A DNA stretch of 64,000 nucleotides from Enterovibrio sp045679545 (GTDB lineage: Bacteria > Pseudomonadota > Gammaproteobacteria > Enterobacterales > Vibrionaceae). The stretch covers positions 372,001-436,000 of the forward strand of contig NZ_CP166194.1 of NCBI RefSeq assembly GCF_045679545.1, in the 5' to 3' direction. The translations under genes and the position numbers were made by a program. Numbering within the stretch: the stretch's first letter is position 1; each line of letters starts with the position of its first letter. A model generated the notes under the pieces. It was not told the DNA's origin. It saw only the letters and a program-made list of their open reading frames with translations, and did no database searches. Below, piece by piece: positions 18,306 through 27,156 of the stretch.

Positions 18306-19763
18306 GTGGCGTTCTTCAAGGAAATGCATTTGTATCGTCAATTGGTTGCGTGGGTTGTAACAGCCGCGATTTTCTCGTGGGCGTCGGTCGGTATGGCGAT
18401 GCCTTCGACGGGTGAAAATACTTTGACAGTGACTAACTCCCACAGTTGGAAACCTTTTGCATTTGTTGAAAATGGTGAGCCGAAAGGGCTATTGGTGGAC
18501 TATTGGCGTTTGTACGGTGAGGTCAACAATGTTCCTGTGGAATTCATTCTGTCTGATTGGAGTGATTCCTTAGATTTGGTGGCAGAAGGGGGAAGGAAAG
18601 TGCATGCCGGACTGTTGTACTCATCATCTCGCGATCTTTATTTGGAGTACACGCTACCACTCTTTGAGATATCCGCTTCTCTGTATATTGTTAACGACAG
18701 TGAACAACTGAAAACGCAAAGTATCCTGCCCGGAATGAAGATAGGTGTGGTGCGAGGAGGATACGAAGAAGAGCATCTAGGCTCTCGATATCCGTTGGTT
18801 GAATTGGTGGCTTTTGATAACAACGCCAAGCTGATTGATGCCGCACTGAATGGGCAAGTGAACCGTATGTTGCTCGACACCCAAGTCGCCACCTATTACC
18901 TATCACAGCGGGCTGACCCATATCAGTTCATTCCTGTTGATATTCTTTATACCAAAATGATTTATGCCGCCGTGCCTGAAGGCAATGAAGCACTGCGAGA
19001 TGAGATCATGGCAGGCATGAAGAAAATTCCAGTTTTAGACATGACACGCATTGAACAGAAATGGCTCAATACCAGCCGTGTGTTTACTGTGCCAGGATGG
19101 ATTTGGCCTTTGGGGATCGTGTTGGTTGTCTTGGTGACACTAAGCTACATTGTCCTTCTTCGCCAAACCGTACAGCGTAAAACGCGTGATTTGAAAGCAC
19201 TCAATAAAAAACTGGAAGCGTATGCTTTTACCGACTCGCTGACTGGCTTGTTGAATCGTCGAGGCCTTGAAAAAGAGTTTGAAAGCCGAAAAGTCACAGC
19301 ATTGATAAAACGTCATCAATTGGCGGTGTTAGTGATTGATGTCGACCATTTCAAGAAAATTAACGACAGTTTTGGCCATAGCAAAGGTGACGAAGTGTTG
19401 ATGAGCTTGGGCAAAGCATTTGAACAGGCGCTGGAAGAAGGTATTGCACTATCGCGTTTGGGTGGGGAAGAGTTTTGTTTACTCTTGGATGTCAAAAGCC
19501 GTGAACAGCTTGATGCCGTCACTGAATATATTTGTTACTACCTGGTTCCTAGCGCATCGCAATCAGACCTAGGGCTGCAAGTGAGTGCTTCAATTGGAGC
19601 AGTACTGGTGGATACGAATCAAGGTCAACTGTCGCTAGATTCCTTGATCCATCAAGCGGATAAGTTGATGTATTTGGCGAAAGCTGCTGGGCGTAACACG
19701 GTGAGAGCGAAATCCCTATCGAGTGAGCTTAAGCCTTCTCAGTTACTGGGTGTTATGAATTAA
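18306..19763 (+). CDS. Membrane diguanylate cyclase with periplasmic solute-binding sensor
   Basis: 485 residues from GTG 18306, or 479 from ATG 18324; neither has a well-spaced ribosome site, so the start is uncertain. A signal peptide is followed by a bacterial extracellular solute-binding type 3 fold (about 35-255; SWKPFAFVENGEPKGLLVDYW is characteristic), one TM helix (about 262-285) and a C-terminal GGDEF domain (about 310-470). The active-site sequence is LSRLGGEEF, so c-di-GMP synthesis is expected. No RxxD inhibitory site is seen just upstream of it. It probably converts a periplasmic ligand signal to c-di-GMP for biofilm and motility control. Confidence 0.88.
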   Translation: MAFFKEMHLYRQLVAWVVTAAIFSWASVGMAMPSTGENTLTVTNSHSWKPFAFVENGEPKGLLVDYWRLYGEVNNVPVEFILSDWSDSLDLVAEGGRKVHAGLLYSSSRDLYLEYTLPLFEISASLYIVNDSEQLKTQSILPGMKIGVVRGGYEEEHLGSRYPLVELVAFDNNAKLIDAALNGQVNRMLLDTQVATYYLSQRADPYQFIPVDILYTKMIYAAVPEGNEALRDEIMAGMKKIPVLDMTRIEQKWLNTSRVFTVPGWIWPLGIVLVVLVTLSYIVLLRQTVQRKTRDLKALNKKLEAYAFTDSLTGLLNRRGLEKEFESRKVTALIKRHQLAVLVIDVDHFKKINDSFGHSKGDEVLMSLGKAFEQALEEGIALSRLGGEEFCLLLDVKSREQLDAVTEYICYYLVPSASQSDLGLQVSASIGAVLVDTNQGQLSLDSLIHQADKLMYLAKAAGRNTVRAKSLSSELKPSQLLGVMN

Positions 19764-19794
19764 CATGACACATACCCGAGTCACTTTGTAGTGG

Positions 19795-20640
19795 TCAACT
19801 CATTCCGGACAGTAAATTAGGCCGATTTTCAGCTTTTGCAGGTGGAAGACCACCGTTATAACTATGCGGTCTCTTCCAGTTGTAATAGCTCATCAGGTAA
19901 TGGCTGATATCTTTGGATGCCTCAGCGAAAGATGCATAGCCTGTTGCTGGTATCCATTCAGATTTTAGACTTCTAAATAGCCTTTCCATCGGAGCGTTGT
20001 CCCAACAGTTGCCACGGCGACTCATGCTTTGTGTCATCCGATACCGCCACAGGTGTTGTCGAAACTGGCGGCTGCCGTATTGAGACCCCTGATCCGAATG
20101 GAACATCACGCCACTTGGTTTTCCTCGTTGCTCATACGCCATCGACAACGCTTTTGTAACCAATGCCGCATCAGGACTGTCAGACATGGCCCAACCGACA
20201 ACCCGTCTGCGATACAGGTCAATGACAACGGCAAGATAGCACCAACGTTGACCCGCCCATATATAGGTAATATCACCGCACCAGACTTGATCTGGGGCTG
20301 CGACACTGAACTGACGATCAAGCTGATTGGGAATATCAAGCCGTTCAATCGAGGCTTGCTTATAGTTATGTGAGCCGGGTTGCTTACTGATGAGTTGTGC
20401 CTCTTTCATCAATCGGCGAACCTTGAATCGGCCAATCTTATGTCCGAGATCAGTCATCATGTCGACCAGAGTGCGACTACCCGCAGAGCTTCTGCTCAGC
20501 GTAAACAGTCGGTTGATCTCGCTACGAAGATGCAAACGTTCAGCATCAATATCATGGCGCCGTTGGCAATGCTCATAGTAAGTCGACGTAGCAATATCTA
20601 ACACAGCACAAACCAATTCTACCGGTTCTTGCTCTCTCAA
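19795..20640 (-). CDS. IS3-family transposase OrfB (DDE integrase domain)
   Basis: 281 residues from the internal ATG. The catalytic triad is visible: D in WCGDITYIW, D in FHSDQGSQY, and E in NAPMERLFRSLKSEW, with the 35-residue D-E spacing typical of IS3/retroviral integrases. An HTH_21 region precedes it. In the -1 frame the protein continues upstream through GYCSLDVGRTRTYALIDQL to join OrfA at the slippery site, which would give the OrfAB fusion that is the real transposase. The stop is next to the left inverted repeat. Confidence 0.93.
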   Translation of the reverse strand: MREQEPVELVCAVLDIATSTYYEHCQRRHDIDAERLHLRSEINRLFTLSRSSAGSRTLVDMMTDLGHKIGRFKVRRLMKEAQLISKQPGSHNYKQASIERLDIPNQLDRQFSVAAPDQVWCGDITYIWAGQRWCYLAVVIDLYRRRVVGWAMSDSPDAALVTKALSMAYEQRGKPSGVMFHSDQGSQYGSRQFRQHLWRYRMTQSMSRRGNCWDNAPMERLFRSLKSEWIPATGYASFAEASKDISHYLMSYYNWKRPHSYNGGLPPAKAENRPNLLSGMS

Positions 20641-20648
20641 TTGGTCTA

Positions 20649-20957
20649 TCAGCGCGTACGTTCGAGTTCGTCCGACATCAAGAGAGCAGTAGCCTTTTTT
20701 AGAATGGATTTTTCTCGTTCAAGTCGATGGATCCTTGCCTCTAACTCTTGGATTTTCTGCTGCTCTGGCGTTAAGGCTTTGGAAACTGGCGTACTACCTC
20801 CGCGCTCTTGTTCAAGTTGTGTGACCCAGCGTCTGAGTCCCGTTTCACCGACGTTTAATGAGCGGCTAGCCTCAGCAATTGAATACCCTTGGTCAAGTAC
20901 CAAACAGGCTGCTTCCAGTTTAAATTCAGCGGAGAATGAACGACGTTGTCTTGTCAT
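20649..20957 (-). CDS. IS3-family OrfA (HTH DNA-binding subunit)
   Basis: 102 residues. An N-terminal HTH of the transposase-8 type (about 5-55: SAEFKLEAACLVLDQGYSIAEASRSLNVGETGLRRWV) recognises the IS ends, followed by a leucine-zipper coiled coil (about 65-95, QQKIQELEARIHRLEREKSILKKA). The A6G heptamer that allows -1 slippage into OrfB is within the ILKKA codons. OrfA alone usually acts as a regulator of transposition. Confidence 0.92.
   Translation of the reverse strand: MTRQRRSFSAEFKLEAACLVLDQGYSIAEASRSLNVGETGLRRWVTQLEQERGGSTPVSKALTPEQQKIQELEARIHRLEREKSILKKATALLMSDELERTR
20694..20700 (-). other. Programmed -1 frameshift site A-AAA-AAG
   Basis: On the minus strand the heptamer AAAAAAG is in the phase A|AAA|AAG relative to orfA, the standard slippery site of IS3-family elements. 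Shifting by -1 joins orfA to the upstream open extension of orfB. Confidence 0.8.
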
Positions 20958-21115
20958 GGAACACCTCTTTCTTTAGTGGTGACTTTACCACCTTAAATGG
21001 TGTCCGGGATCATTAAACCACTACACTTCTTACACAAGAAGCATGCCGCGGTCGTAGGTGTGGTTATTTCACTGCCGAGCTAACGCGATTCATCATGCTG
21101 GCAAAGAGTCGGGAC

Positions 21116-21997
21116 TTAATCACCACAGTCATTATTCATGACCTTATTGCGACCAGATTCTTTGGCCTGATACAGTGATTTATCTGCTCGCAGGCTGGCT
21201 GATATAAACCCTTCCGAATCGCTGATTTGAGTGAAACCAATCGACACGGTGCAGTTGATAGCCAATGGCTGCTTATTTGACTGACTAACACGTACCGTTA
21301 GATCTTCTATCGAACAACGCAGCATCTCAAGCCTCCCACTGGCATGGTTTCGGTCGTCAGCTCTTAGAAGTAGTGCAAATTCCTCACCACCTAAACGAAA
21401 AGCACACTCTTCCGGCTCTGTGAATTCTTCGATAATGCGTGCTAATTGCTTGAGGACAAGATCACCAACAGGATGGCCAAAACTATCGTTGATGCGTTTA
21501 AAGTGATCAATGTCCACCATTGCAAGGTACTGTCGGCGTTGGGGCGTTGTATTTCGATCGTTAAACAAATCGAGCAAATAACGGCGATTATAGAGGTTGG
21601 TGAGATCATCTCTATTTGCCATGTCCCTCAACGTACGCTCTCGGCATACCTGATCGGTTACCACACTCACAAACGTACACATCGCTTTTTCACCATACCA
21701 ATCAATCACTTTATCTGTGATTTCCGCGATCATTGGATTGCCTTTTAAATCAGTGTGATTGATGACTTCTGGTGGGGTAGGTGTGCCTGTTTCAATGGCA
21801 TGCTTGTAGCGCCGGCGTGCTTCTGGCCAGTGATCTTCTTCAAACAACACTTGAATACTTTCTAGGTTCAATACGTCCTCGGCGCTCGCCATGCCGCTGA
21901 ACTTTGCGAAGGCATTGTTGGCGTACTTAGGCACGAAATCGATATGGATCACGCAAGGATTGGGATGAATGTCTAAAATGTCTTTGAAATCTGGCAT
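21116..21997 (-). CDS. PAS-GGDEF diguanylate cyclase
   Basis: 293 residues from the ATG at 21997; a GTG one codon earlier is possible and no strong ribosome site is seen. A PAS-like sensor (about 5-115; HPNPCVIHIDFVPKYANNAFAKFSG) is followed by a GGDEF domain (about 130-290) with the intact active sequence FRLGGEEFALLL and the DHFKRINDSFGH metal motif. There is no TM segment, so it is a cytosolic c-di-GMP synthase. Together with the cyclase at 18306 it makes two c-di-GMP genes in this variable stretch, now separated by the IS element. Confidence 0.88.
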   Translation of the reverse strand: MPDFKDILDIHPNPCVIHIDFVPKYANNAFAKFSGMASAEDVLNLESIQVLFEEDHWPEARRRYKHAIETGTPTPPEVINHTDLKGNPMIAEITDKVIDWYGEKAMCTFVSVVTDQVCRERTLRDMANRDDLTNLYNRRYLLDLFNDRNTTPQRRQYLAMVDIDHFKRINDSFGHPVGDLVLKQLARIIEEFTEPEECAFRLGGEEFALLLRADDRNHASGRLEMLRCSIEDLTVRVSQSNKQPLAINCTVSIGFTQISDSEGFISASLRADKSLYQAKESGRNKVMNNDCGD

Positions 21998-22546
21998 CAC
22001 ATGGATAACGGTTTAGTCAAAAGAGTGTGAAACTTATCATTTATTTATGTAAAAACTGAGATGAATTTCAATAAGTTGGGATTATTACCCTCATTTTCTC
22101 AATAACGAAATGAGTGTGTTGCATATCTACGCGTGTTAACGCTTGGTTTATAGCCCTACTTATTGATTAAAGCGTCAGTTATTTGGGCGATGAATGCGCA
22201 GGTGCTTCCGCAAACGTTCTCAATGTGCAACGCAGAAAGTCAGGTGAAAAAGTACAAGAAAATCGACGACTTTTGGTGCTAACGTCCTCAAGAACTGCCG
22301 AAAAACCACTCAAGAAGTGATGCAAAAATAACTTAAAAATAAATCTCGCTATTTAAATTTTAAGCGGTATAGTGATGGCTGGCTCTTAGAAAAGAGTTGT
22401 TAATGCCACATTTAGTATAAGTTTCTTCTCAGCTACTTCTCGATACCCTTCGTTTAATATCCTGCGTCAAAATTTGTCTTCATCGAACATTCAATAGCTT
22501 TCATTATCAGCCTTACTTAACATTAATCTAAAAAATAGAGGTCACT
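21998..22546. promoter_or_regulatory. Long 5' region of the cold-shock gene
   Basis: 549 nt without a gene. The part next to the cold-shock gene is AT-rich, with TATAGTG near 22367-22373 as a possible -10 that would give a 5'-UTR of about 170 nt. A long structured leader is usual for cspA-type genes, where it stabilises the mRNA at low temperature. No cold-box could be identified with certainty, and 21998-22300 shows nothing clear. Confidence 0.4.
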
Positions 22547-22759
22547 ATGTCTGCTAAAACGACTGGTTCAGTAAAATGGTTTAACGAAGCGAAAGGTTTT
22601 GGTTTTCTTACTCAAGATAATGGCGGAAAGGACGTATTTTGTCATTTCAACGCGATTGTTTCTGACGGTTTTAAAACCCTAGCCGAAGGTCAAAAAGTTA
22701 GCTTTAACGTAGAAGATGGGCCTAAAGGCCTACAAGCAAGTGAAGTGTCAGCGCTATAA
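22547..22759 (+). CDS. CspA-family cold-shock protein
   Basis: 70 residues, one cold-shock domain (OB fold). RNP1 is KGFGFLTQ (16-23) and RNP2 is DVFCHFNAI (30-38); both carry the aromatic residues that stack on single-stranded nucleic acid. It acts as an RNA chaperone. A Cys replaces the usual Val in RNP2 (VFCHF rather than VFVHF), which is a minor variant. The ATG follows GAGGTCACT. Two very small coupled genes lie 200 nt downstream. Confidence 0.93.
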   Translation: MSAKTTGSVKWFNEAKGFGFLTQDNGGKDVFCHFNAIVSDGFKTLAEGQKVSFNVEDGPKGLQASEVSAL

Positions 22760-22958
22760 TCTATGATCGATTGGTTAGTACGCTTACTTTAACTGATCGG
22801 TGTTAGCGTTGTGTAATGACGCAGTGTGGCAATGCACAATCACCATGTTGCGTCTTTAGACCTTTCTTAAAAATCACGAAAAAACACCCTTTCTTATGCT
22901 CGTTTACGCACTCAGTGTGTGTAGAAACGAATCTGTAGAAAAACAAAAAGGAATAATA

Positions 22959-23039
22959 ATGTCTCGTAGAACAACACGCCAAAAACATTGGTACCAATTA
23001 TCACGTGAAAAAAAGCAATTAATGACTAAGAGTAAATAA
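22959..23039 (+). CDS. 26-residue basic microprotein downstream of csp
   Basis: MSRRTTRQKHWYQLSREKKQLMTKSK: 26 residues, 10 of them Arg or Lys and one acidic. A strong AAGGA lies 8 nt before the ATG, and its stop overlaps the ATG of the next small gene (TAATG), which supports real translation. I recognise no family. The charge suggests RNA, ribosome or DNA contact. The region between csp and this gene (22760-22958) has no other frame but does have a GTTTACGCAC / GTGTGTAGAAAC imperfect stem just upstream. Confidence 0.6.
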   Translation: MSRRTTRQKHWYQLSREKKQLMTKSK

Positions 23040-23248
23040 TGATAAAAATTGATTTTCATTTAGAAAAAGAAAATGCATTTTGGAATGCAGAGATACATCA
23101 GCTAAACAGTGACGTTTTGAAAAGGCACATATTGCCAAAGATAACATCGACCAATCGTAATATTGATTTCGAATACTGTGACAAAACCTGCCTAGGAAAA
23201 ATCATTGAGCCGAGTGGCAATGTTGTTGGTGAATTTACCGTACATTAA
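23039..23248 (+). CDS. Small conserved-looking hypothetical protein
   Basis: 69 residues (MIKIDFHLEKENAFWNAEIH...). Its start overlaps the stop of the 26-residue gene by 1 nt, so the two are likely translated together. It has alternating hydrophobic and charged residues that suggest a small alpha/beta fold, and two Cys (CDKTC) four residues apart. No signal peptide or TM. I recognise no family and propose no function; location suggests a link with the cold-shock gene. Confidence 0.6.
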   Translation: MIKIDFHLEKENAFWNAEIHQLNSDVLKRHILPKITSTNRNIDFEYCDKTCLGKIIEPSGNVVGEFTVH

Positions 23249-23389
23249 TGATTTAAGCATTTCAGAGATAACCGCGTAATAAACGCCGTGCTATAAATGC
23301 CCCGCTAAAAACGCATAGAGAGCGAGACTTATACCGAAATTCGATCTTGTCGTCAGACTGACACCCATCGATAATCACCAAGTATCGCT

Positions 23390-24025
23390 CTAACTTCCCC
23401 GTACTTTTCGAAACACACCGTCAAGCGCCTGTTTACTCGTCTTACTGATCGTTTGCATCAACCTAAACTCAGGGTTGCAAATACGCTGCTGATCCAAATC
23501 GTCGAGCATAAGCATCCATAGCTTCGCGGTCATCTGAGCATCCGCCAATGCGCGGTGAAAGACACCATCATTATCAATACGCTTGAACCGAACCAGCTCA
23601 CCCAATTTATGACTGGGCGCATCCTGAATAAGACGCCGTGCGATCAGCATTGAACAGGCGAACTGGCCCGAATAGCCAATACCTAGTGGCTGAAGTTCTG
23701 CATCTAAAAAGCGCTTATCGAATGACGCATTGTGTGCAACCAGATTACTTCCAGCAATAAACTCAGCAAACTGCGCCATCACCTCTTCACAACTTGCAGC
23801 TGTACGCAGCATGTTATTTGTGATGCCGGTATACCCTTCAATAAAGCGGCTGACTCGAAACCCTGGGTTCATGAGCGCCTGAAACGTATCAACAACTTCG
23901 CCATCAACCAGTTTTACCGCGCCAATCTCGATCGCTCTGTCACCCATATTGGGGGATAAACCCGTGGTTTCAAAGTCGAGTACGGTAACAGTATGAGCCG
24001 GTAAGTGTGAGAGTGTGGATGACAT
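23390..24025 (-). CDS. DnaQ-like 3'-5' exonuclease (DEDDh)
   Basis: 211 residues from the ATG at 24025, with AAGG 8 nt upstream. Exo I motif is VLDFETTGLSP (about 16-26), Exo II is LVAHNASFDKRFL (about 95-107) and Exo III is FHRALADAQMT (about 155-165). These give the D-E-D-H-D catalytic set of two-metal exonucleases. It resembles the stand-alone proofreading-type exonucleases of gamma-proteobacteria rather than the Pol III epsilon subunit, since the C-terminal polymerase-binding tail differs. It may trim DNA ends or RNA; the substrate is not clear. Confidence 0.88.
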   Translation of the reverse strand: MSSTLSHLPAHTVTVLDFETTGLSPNMGDRAIEIGAVKLVDGEVVDTFQALMNPGFRVSRFIEGYTGITNNMLRTAASCEEVMAQFAEFIAGSNLVAHNASFDKRFLDAELQPLGIGYSGQFACSMLIARRLIQDAPSHKLGELVRFKRIDNDGVFHRALADAQMTAKLWMLMLDDLDQQRICNPEFRLMQTISKTSKQALDGVFRKVRGS

Positions 24026-24155
24026 CAAGAAGACCTTATAGGTGCGAGTTAGGAAAGCGGTGCGAGTATAGCGCTAGTCGTGATGAGAAACGAGAATAGG
24101 CAATGAAATAGAGGCGGCCAGTAAGGTGAATTCTGCATATTATGAAGAAAAAGCA

Positions 24156-24190
24156 AAAAAGCCTGAGAGACAGATTCTTTCAGGCTTTTT
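24156..24190 (-). terminator. Terminator of the GH30 gene
   Basis: AAAAAGCCTGA / TCAGGCTTTTT arms with a 13-nt loop, flanked by A and T runs on either side so that it can work in both directions. It lies about 75 nt after the GH30 stop. Confidence 0.85.
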
Positions 24191-24264
24191 GTATATCGTA
24201 TCTTTCTAAGCGTAAGCTGATATCAGCTTAAAACGCCTGTTCCCGTGAAGATCGCTTGCCGTAT

Positions 24265-25971
24265 TTACAGTTGCACGCGAACCGTTTGTAGGGCGTTTGC
24301 TGGCATCTCAATTTTCGCTTTCTGTGCACCTATCACCAAATCAAACGTGATTGGCTGTTTGGTGGTATTCAGCAATTGCACACTTAGCAGGTTATCGCTG
24401 TTAATCGTCGCACTCGCATGCAATGCATCATGCTCTAGGCCGTGCAAAAATTTATCAGCCTGTACGGCTTTATCGCCAGGACGAATGGTTCGGCTAAATT
24501 GCGCCAACACATCGTAAATAGGCGTGTAGTAAACATGCCCTTTTTCCACGTCAATCATGATCGGCGCACCGCAGAAATTGCCCGCGTGATTTGGACCGCC
24601 GTTGTGGTCAAGCACCGCATTCCAATCAACCCAGCCCGCCATCCAATGGTTCAGGCTAACAATAATGTCACGCGCATAACGATGAACTGGCGTATAGATA
24701 GGGTGATTCTCTGGGTTGGGCGCCCACGTTGCCGTGTATGCCCAATCCGTTGCGTTTTCATTCCACCAGAACTCATCATTGTTGAACCAGCCGGATTCTT
24801 GAAACTTCACCGGATCTAAAATGCCTTTTGGTGCAGGTTTCCCCAGATCATCGATCGTCCCTTCGGTGTGAATAATGGCGAAGTCAGGGAATGTGTTGTG
24901 CACCTTGTCGAGAACATCTTCATACACATCCACAGTGCTGGAATACCAATGCACCGCCGAGCCGTAAACAAATGGCGCAGTCTCAGGATCGCCCAAGATC
25001 ACATCTGTCCAATGCTCTAAGTGATCGCGGTTTTGATCGTAGATCAACACGCGAGTATCAGCGAAAGCGCTTTCTTTTAACGTCGGCCCAAGGAACTCTT
25101 TGATGAAGGTATTCTGGGTTTCAGCGGTAAAGTGCATGCTTTCCCAGTTACCGCTGTTACCGTGCGGTTCGTTAACTGGCGTTAACCCCCAGATCTCTAC
25201 GCCGGCTTCTTTATAGTGCTCAAGGTACTTCAGCAGATACTTCGCATAGGTAGACACATATTCTGGCTTCAACTGACCGCCAGTGCCTTCCCAATCGTTT
25301 TCTTTCGACCCTTTGATAAACCATGTGTCGATGTCTTTCATCCAAGGTGGCGCAGTCCATGCCGACGCAATAATATTCAGCGTGCTGTCATCTTGCATGG
25401 ATTTGATCGCTTGGGCTTGGTGGATCATCGGCAGCACATCAAAAGACTCATCTTGAATGTCTGGGTACTTCGCCTTAGAAAAACCGTCGCTGTCTGGTGC
25501 GATAGTAAAGTGTTTTAGCTCGGTATCACCTTCAACTTCGGCATATCCAAGCTTTCCTTCCACTGAAAAATCCGTCGAGCCGATAGGGGTTCGCGTCAGA
25601 GAGAAATTCGCGCCGGAATCTGAATACAGTTTTTCCATCACCGCTTGGCGCTTTTCAACGGGCAAATGCGCGAGAACAAAGGCCGAAGATTCGGTAAACG
25701 ACGTACCAATTCCCGTGATCGTTTGCTTTACCACATCAGGTTGGATCACGATCCGCGTGCCGCTGACAGGCTCAGTGGTAAAGGGTTGATTAGCCATCAA
25801 AGACATCTTATCGCCTGCTTCACTGGTCAGCAGGATTTCAGTGGTAGACGATAAACCGAAATGTTTGTTTTTATGAATCAAAGGATTCTCCCTGTCATAG
25901 TGAGATGTGCAGGACAGCATCATCGCTGATGACAATGCGATAAAAACTGCAGAGAGCGTTCTCACTTCCAT
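24265..25971 (-). CDS. GH30 family glycoside hydrolase lipoprotein
   Basis: 568 residues. An N-terminal signal with lipobox MMLSC (Cys about 21) predicts a lipid-anchored envelope protein. The (beta/alpha)8 barrel covers about 60-470. The acid/base Glu is in LTPVNEPHG (about 269-277) and the nucleophile Glu in AIIHTEGTIDD (about 355-365). A C-terminal beta-sandwich follows (about 480-568). GH30 enzymes include glucosylceramidases, beta-1,6-glucanases and xylanases; this looks like the glucosylceramidase/beta-1,6-glucanase group. GGAG lies 8 nt before the ATG. A LacI-type palindrome at 26063-26074 suggests sugar-responsive repression. It probably helps use algal or fungal glucans. Confidence 0.88.
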   Translation of the reverse strand: MEVRTLSAVFIALSSAMMLSCTSHYDRENPLIHKNKHFGLSSTTEILLTSEAGDKMSLMANQPFTTEPVSGTRIVIQPDVVKQTITGIGTSFTESSAFVLAHLPVEKRQAVMEKLYSDSGANFSLTRTPIGSTDFSVEGKLGYAEVEGDTELKHFTIAPDSDGFSKAKYPDIQDESFDVLPMIHQAQAIKSMQDDSTLNIIASAWTAPPWMKDIDTWFIKGSKENDWEGTGGQLKPEYVSTYAKYLLKYLEHYKEAGVEIWGLTPVNEPHGNSGNWESMHFTAETQNTFIKEFLGPTLKESAFADTRVLIYDQNRDHLEHWTDVILGDPETAPFVYGSAVHWYSSTVDVYEDVLDKVHNTFPDFAIIHTEGTIDDLGKPAPKGILDPVKFQESGWFNNDEFWWNENATDWAYTATWAPNPENHPIYTPVHRYARDIIVSLNHWMAGWVDWNAVLDHNGGPNHAGNFCGAPIMIDVEKGHVYYTPIYDVLAQFSRTIRPGDKAVQADKFLHGLEHDALHASATINSDNLLSVQLLNTTKQPITFDLVIGAQKAKIEMPANALQTVRVQL

Positions 25972-26062
25972 GTTATTTGCTCCGTTGTTAGTCAGTGCTT
26001 GGTGTGGTGCTTAGCTAATATTTCAGTGCAGAGAAAAAGGGATATACTTTGTATCGCGCTGT

Positions 26063-26074
26063 GAAAGCGCTTTC
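26063..26074. promoter_or_regulatory. LacI-family-type operator upstream of GH30
   Basis: GAAAGCGCTTTC is a perfect 12-bp palindrome with a central CG, the form recognised by LacI/GalR-family repressors of sugar genes. It lies 92 nt upstream of the GH30 start, in the expected promoter zone. The regulator is not in this window. The rest of 25972-26394 shows no gene. Confidence 0.65.
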
Positions 26075-26394
26075 TCTATTGTTCGAAAAACAAAGTCAAA
26101 GCACCAAAATCTCCCCGTACATATACCTTGCTCCGGTGAACGTTGTCACCCACACCAATGATGAACCCATGGTGCGTTCTTAGATTCAATACAAAGGAGT
26201 GTTGGATATGTGAAGTGTGGCTAATTGTGTCTTTTTTCTGGTGATATACCGACAAGGGCGAGGCCTTTATTGCTGCCGCGTCTGCGCCAGAATGTCACTG
26301 ACGCATGATGAAAAAAACAGGGTTCTGCACACACACGTACACTAGAGCGGAAGTGTATGTCTCCCGCCGTCGTCAATGAATGGCGTTAAAAATA

Positions 26395-26751
26395 CTATTC
26401 AGAAATAGGCTCGGATTCTAGAGTAGAAAGACTCGCTTTCACTATCGTCTCTAGCGTTGACCAGTTATCAATGTTGGTCGTGCCCAGCGTAAAGCATCTC
26501 CCAGTTAGTTTCCCAAAAAGGGAGGTTTTCACGTTCTCAGTCGGGTATTGGATTTCGCACCGAATGGTGGGTGCTATCGGGTCTAAATCAAATGCCACCA
26601 AAGCAACAGGAATATCGCTGCGCGCATTGCCCATGTTCACGCGCAAAATAACGGGTAGACCCTCATCGGTTGCAAACATATAAATGGGGACGACGCGATT
26701 CGCATTCCCACTGGGCAAGAGATTTTGCAGGTAATCAAGTCTGTCTAACAT
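26395..26751 (-). CDS. Hypothetical protein, unknown function
   Basis: 118 residues from the ATG at 26751, where GGGG lies 9 nt upstream; a GTG at 26766 is less likely. No signal peptide and no TM segment. The pattern of alternating strands (VVPIYMFATDEGLPVILRVNMG, then DIPVALVAFDLDPI) suggests a mainly beta fold. I recognise no family. It stands alone, reading away from the mobile element. Confidence 0.55.
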   Translation of the reverse strand: MLDRLDYLQNLLPSGNANRVVPIYMFATDEGLPVILRVNMGNARSDIPVALVAFDLDPIAPTIRCEIQYPTENVKTSLFGKLTGRCFTLGTTNIDNWSTLETIVKASLSTLESEPISE

Positions 26752-26931
26752 TGCCAGTAACCCCACTTAAAGTAAGTCTAAATGCATTCTAGCTTACCGT
26801 TTGACTATAGCCATAAAACGGCCGTTTGAAATTCGATGTACTCGAAATGGGATGTGTGAATAGGTGTAATAGCAAAGCAATAAGTGTGGATTGGCATATC
26901 AGCTAAGAAGTGGATTGATTTGCTTTGATAG

Positions 26932-27156
26932 GTCATAGGAGTTGCTGCAAAAGGTTGGGACACAAATACTTGGCGAATTGATTTGGACATAGAGTCATTT
27001 GCTGAGATTGGCAATTGTGTGTCAATCGGTACCGTTGATAGTCACTTAGCATTTAGCCCTGATGATTTTTCGGCGATCTATACCGCCGAGAAAATACATA
27101 AAGGGTGTCTCATATCGCGGCGGATAAAGCCAGGATGGGGTATTCCGTGGGTGTGA
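26932..27156 (+). pseudogene. Possible gene remnant left of the mobile element
   Basis: 74 codons are open here (VIGVAAKGWDTNTWRIDLDI...) directly after a stop, without an ATG or ribosome site at its head. The codon use and residue mix look protein-like, so this may be the tail of a lost gene. No family is recognised. The remaining sequence of 26752-27371 shows no other coding or regulatory signal that I can support. Confidence 0.25.

Larger units (their letters stand above)
19787..21025 (-). mobile_element. Complete IS3-family insertion sequence
   Basis: 1239 bp between imperfect terminal inverted repeats that both begin TGTAGTGGT and share the block CCGGACA about 18 bp in. The element ends in TG...CA as usual for the family. 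It is flanked by a possible 3-bp target duplication, CTT (19784-19786 and 21026-21028). It holds two minus-strand frames, orfA and orfB, joined by a predicted -1 frameshift at an A6G heptamer. It sits between two diguanylate cyclase genes and does not visibly interrupt either. All parts look intact, so it may be recent and active. Confidence 0.92.

Noticed and set aside
24156..24190. Promoter-proximal attenuator for the exonuclease gene
   Set aside because: It lies upstream of the exonuclease start but ends the GH30 transcript and shows the simple bidirectional terminator form.
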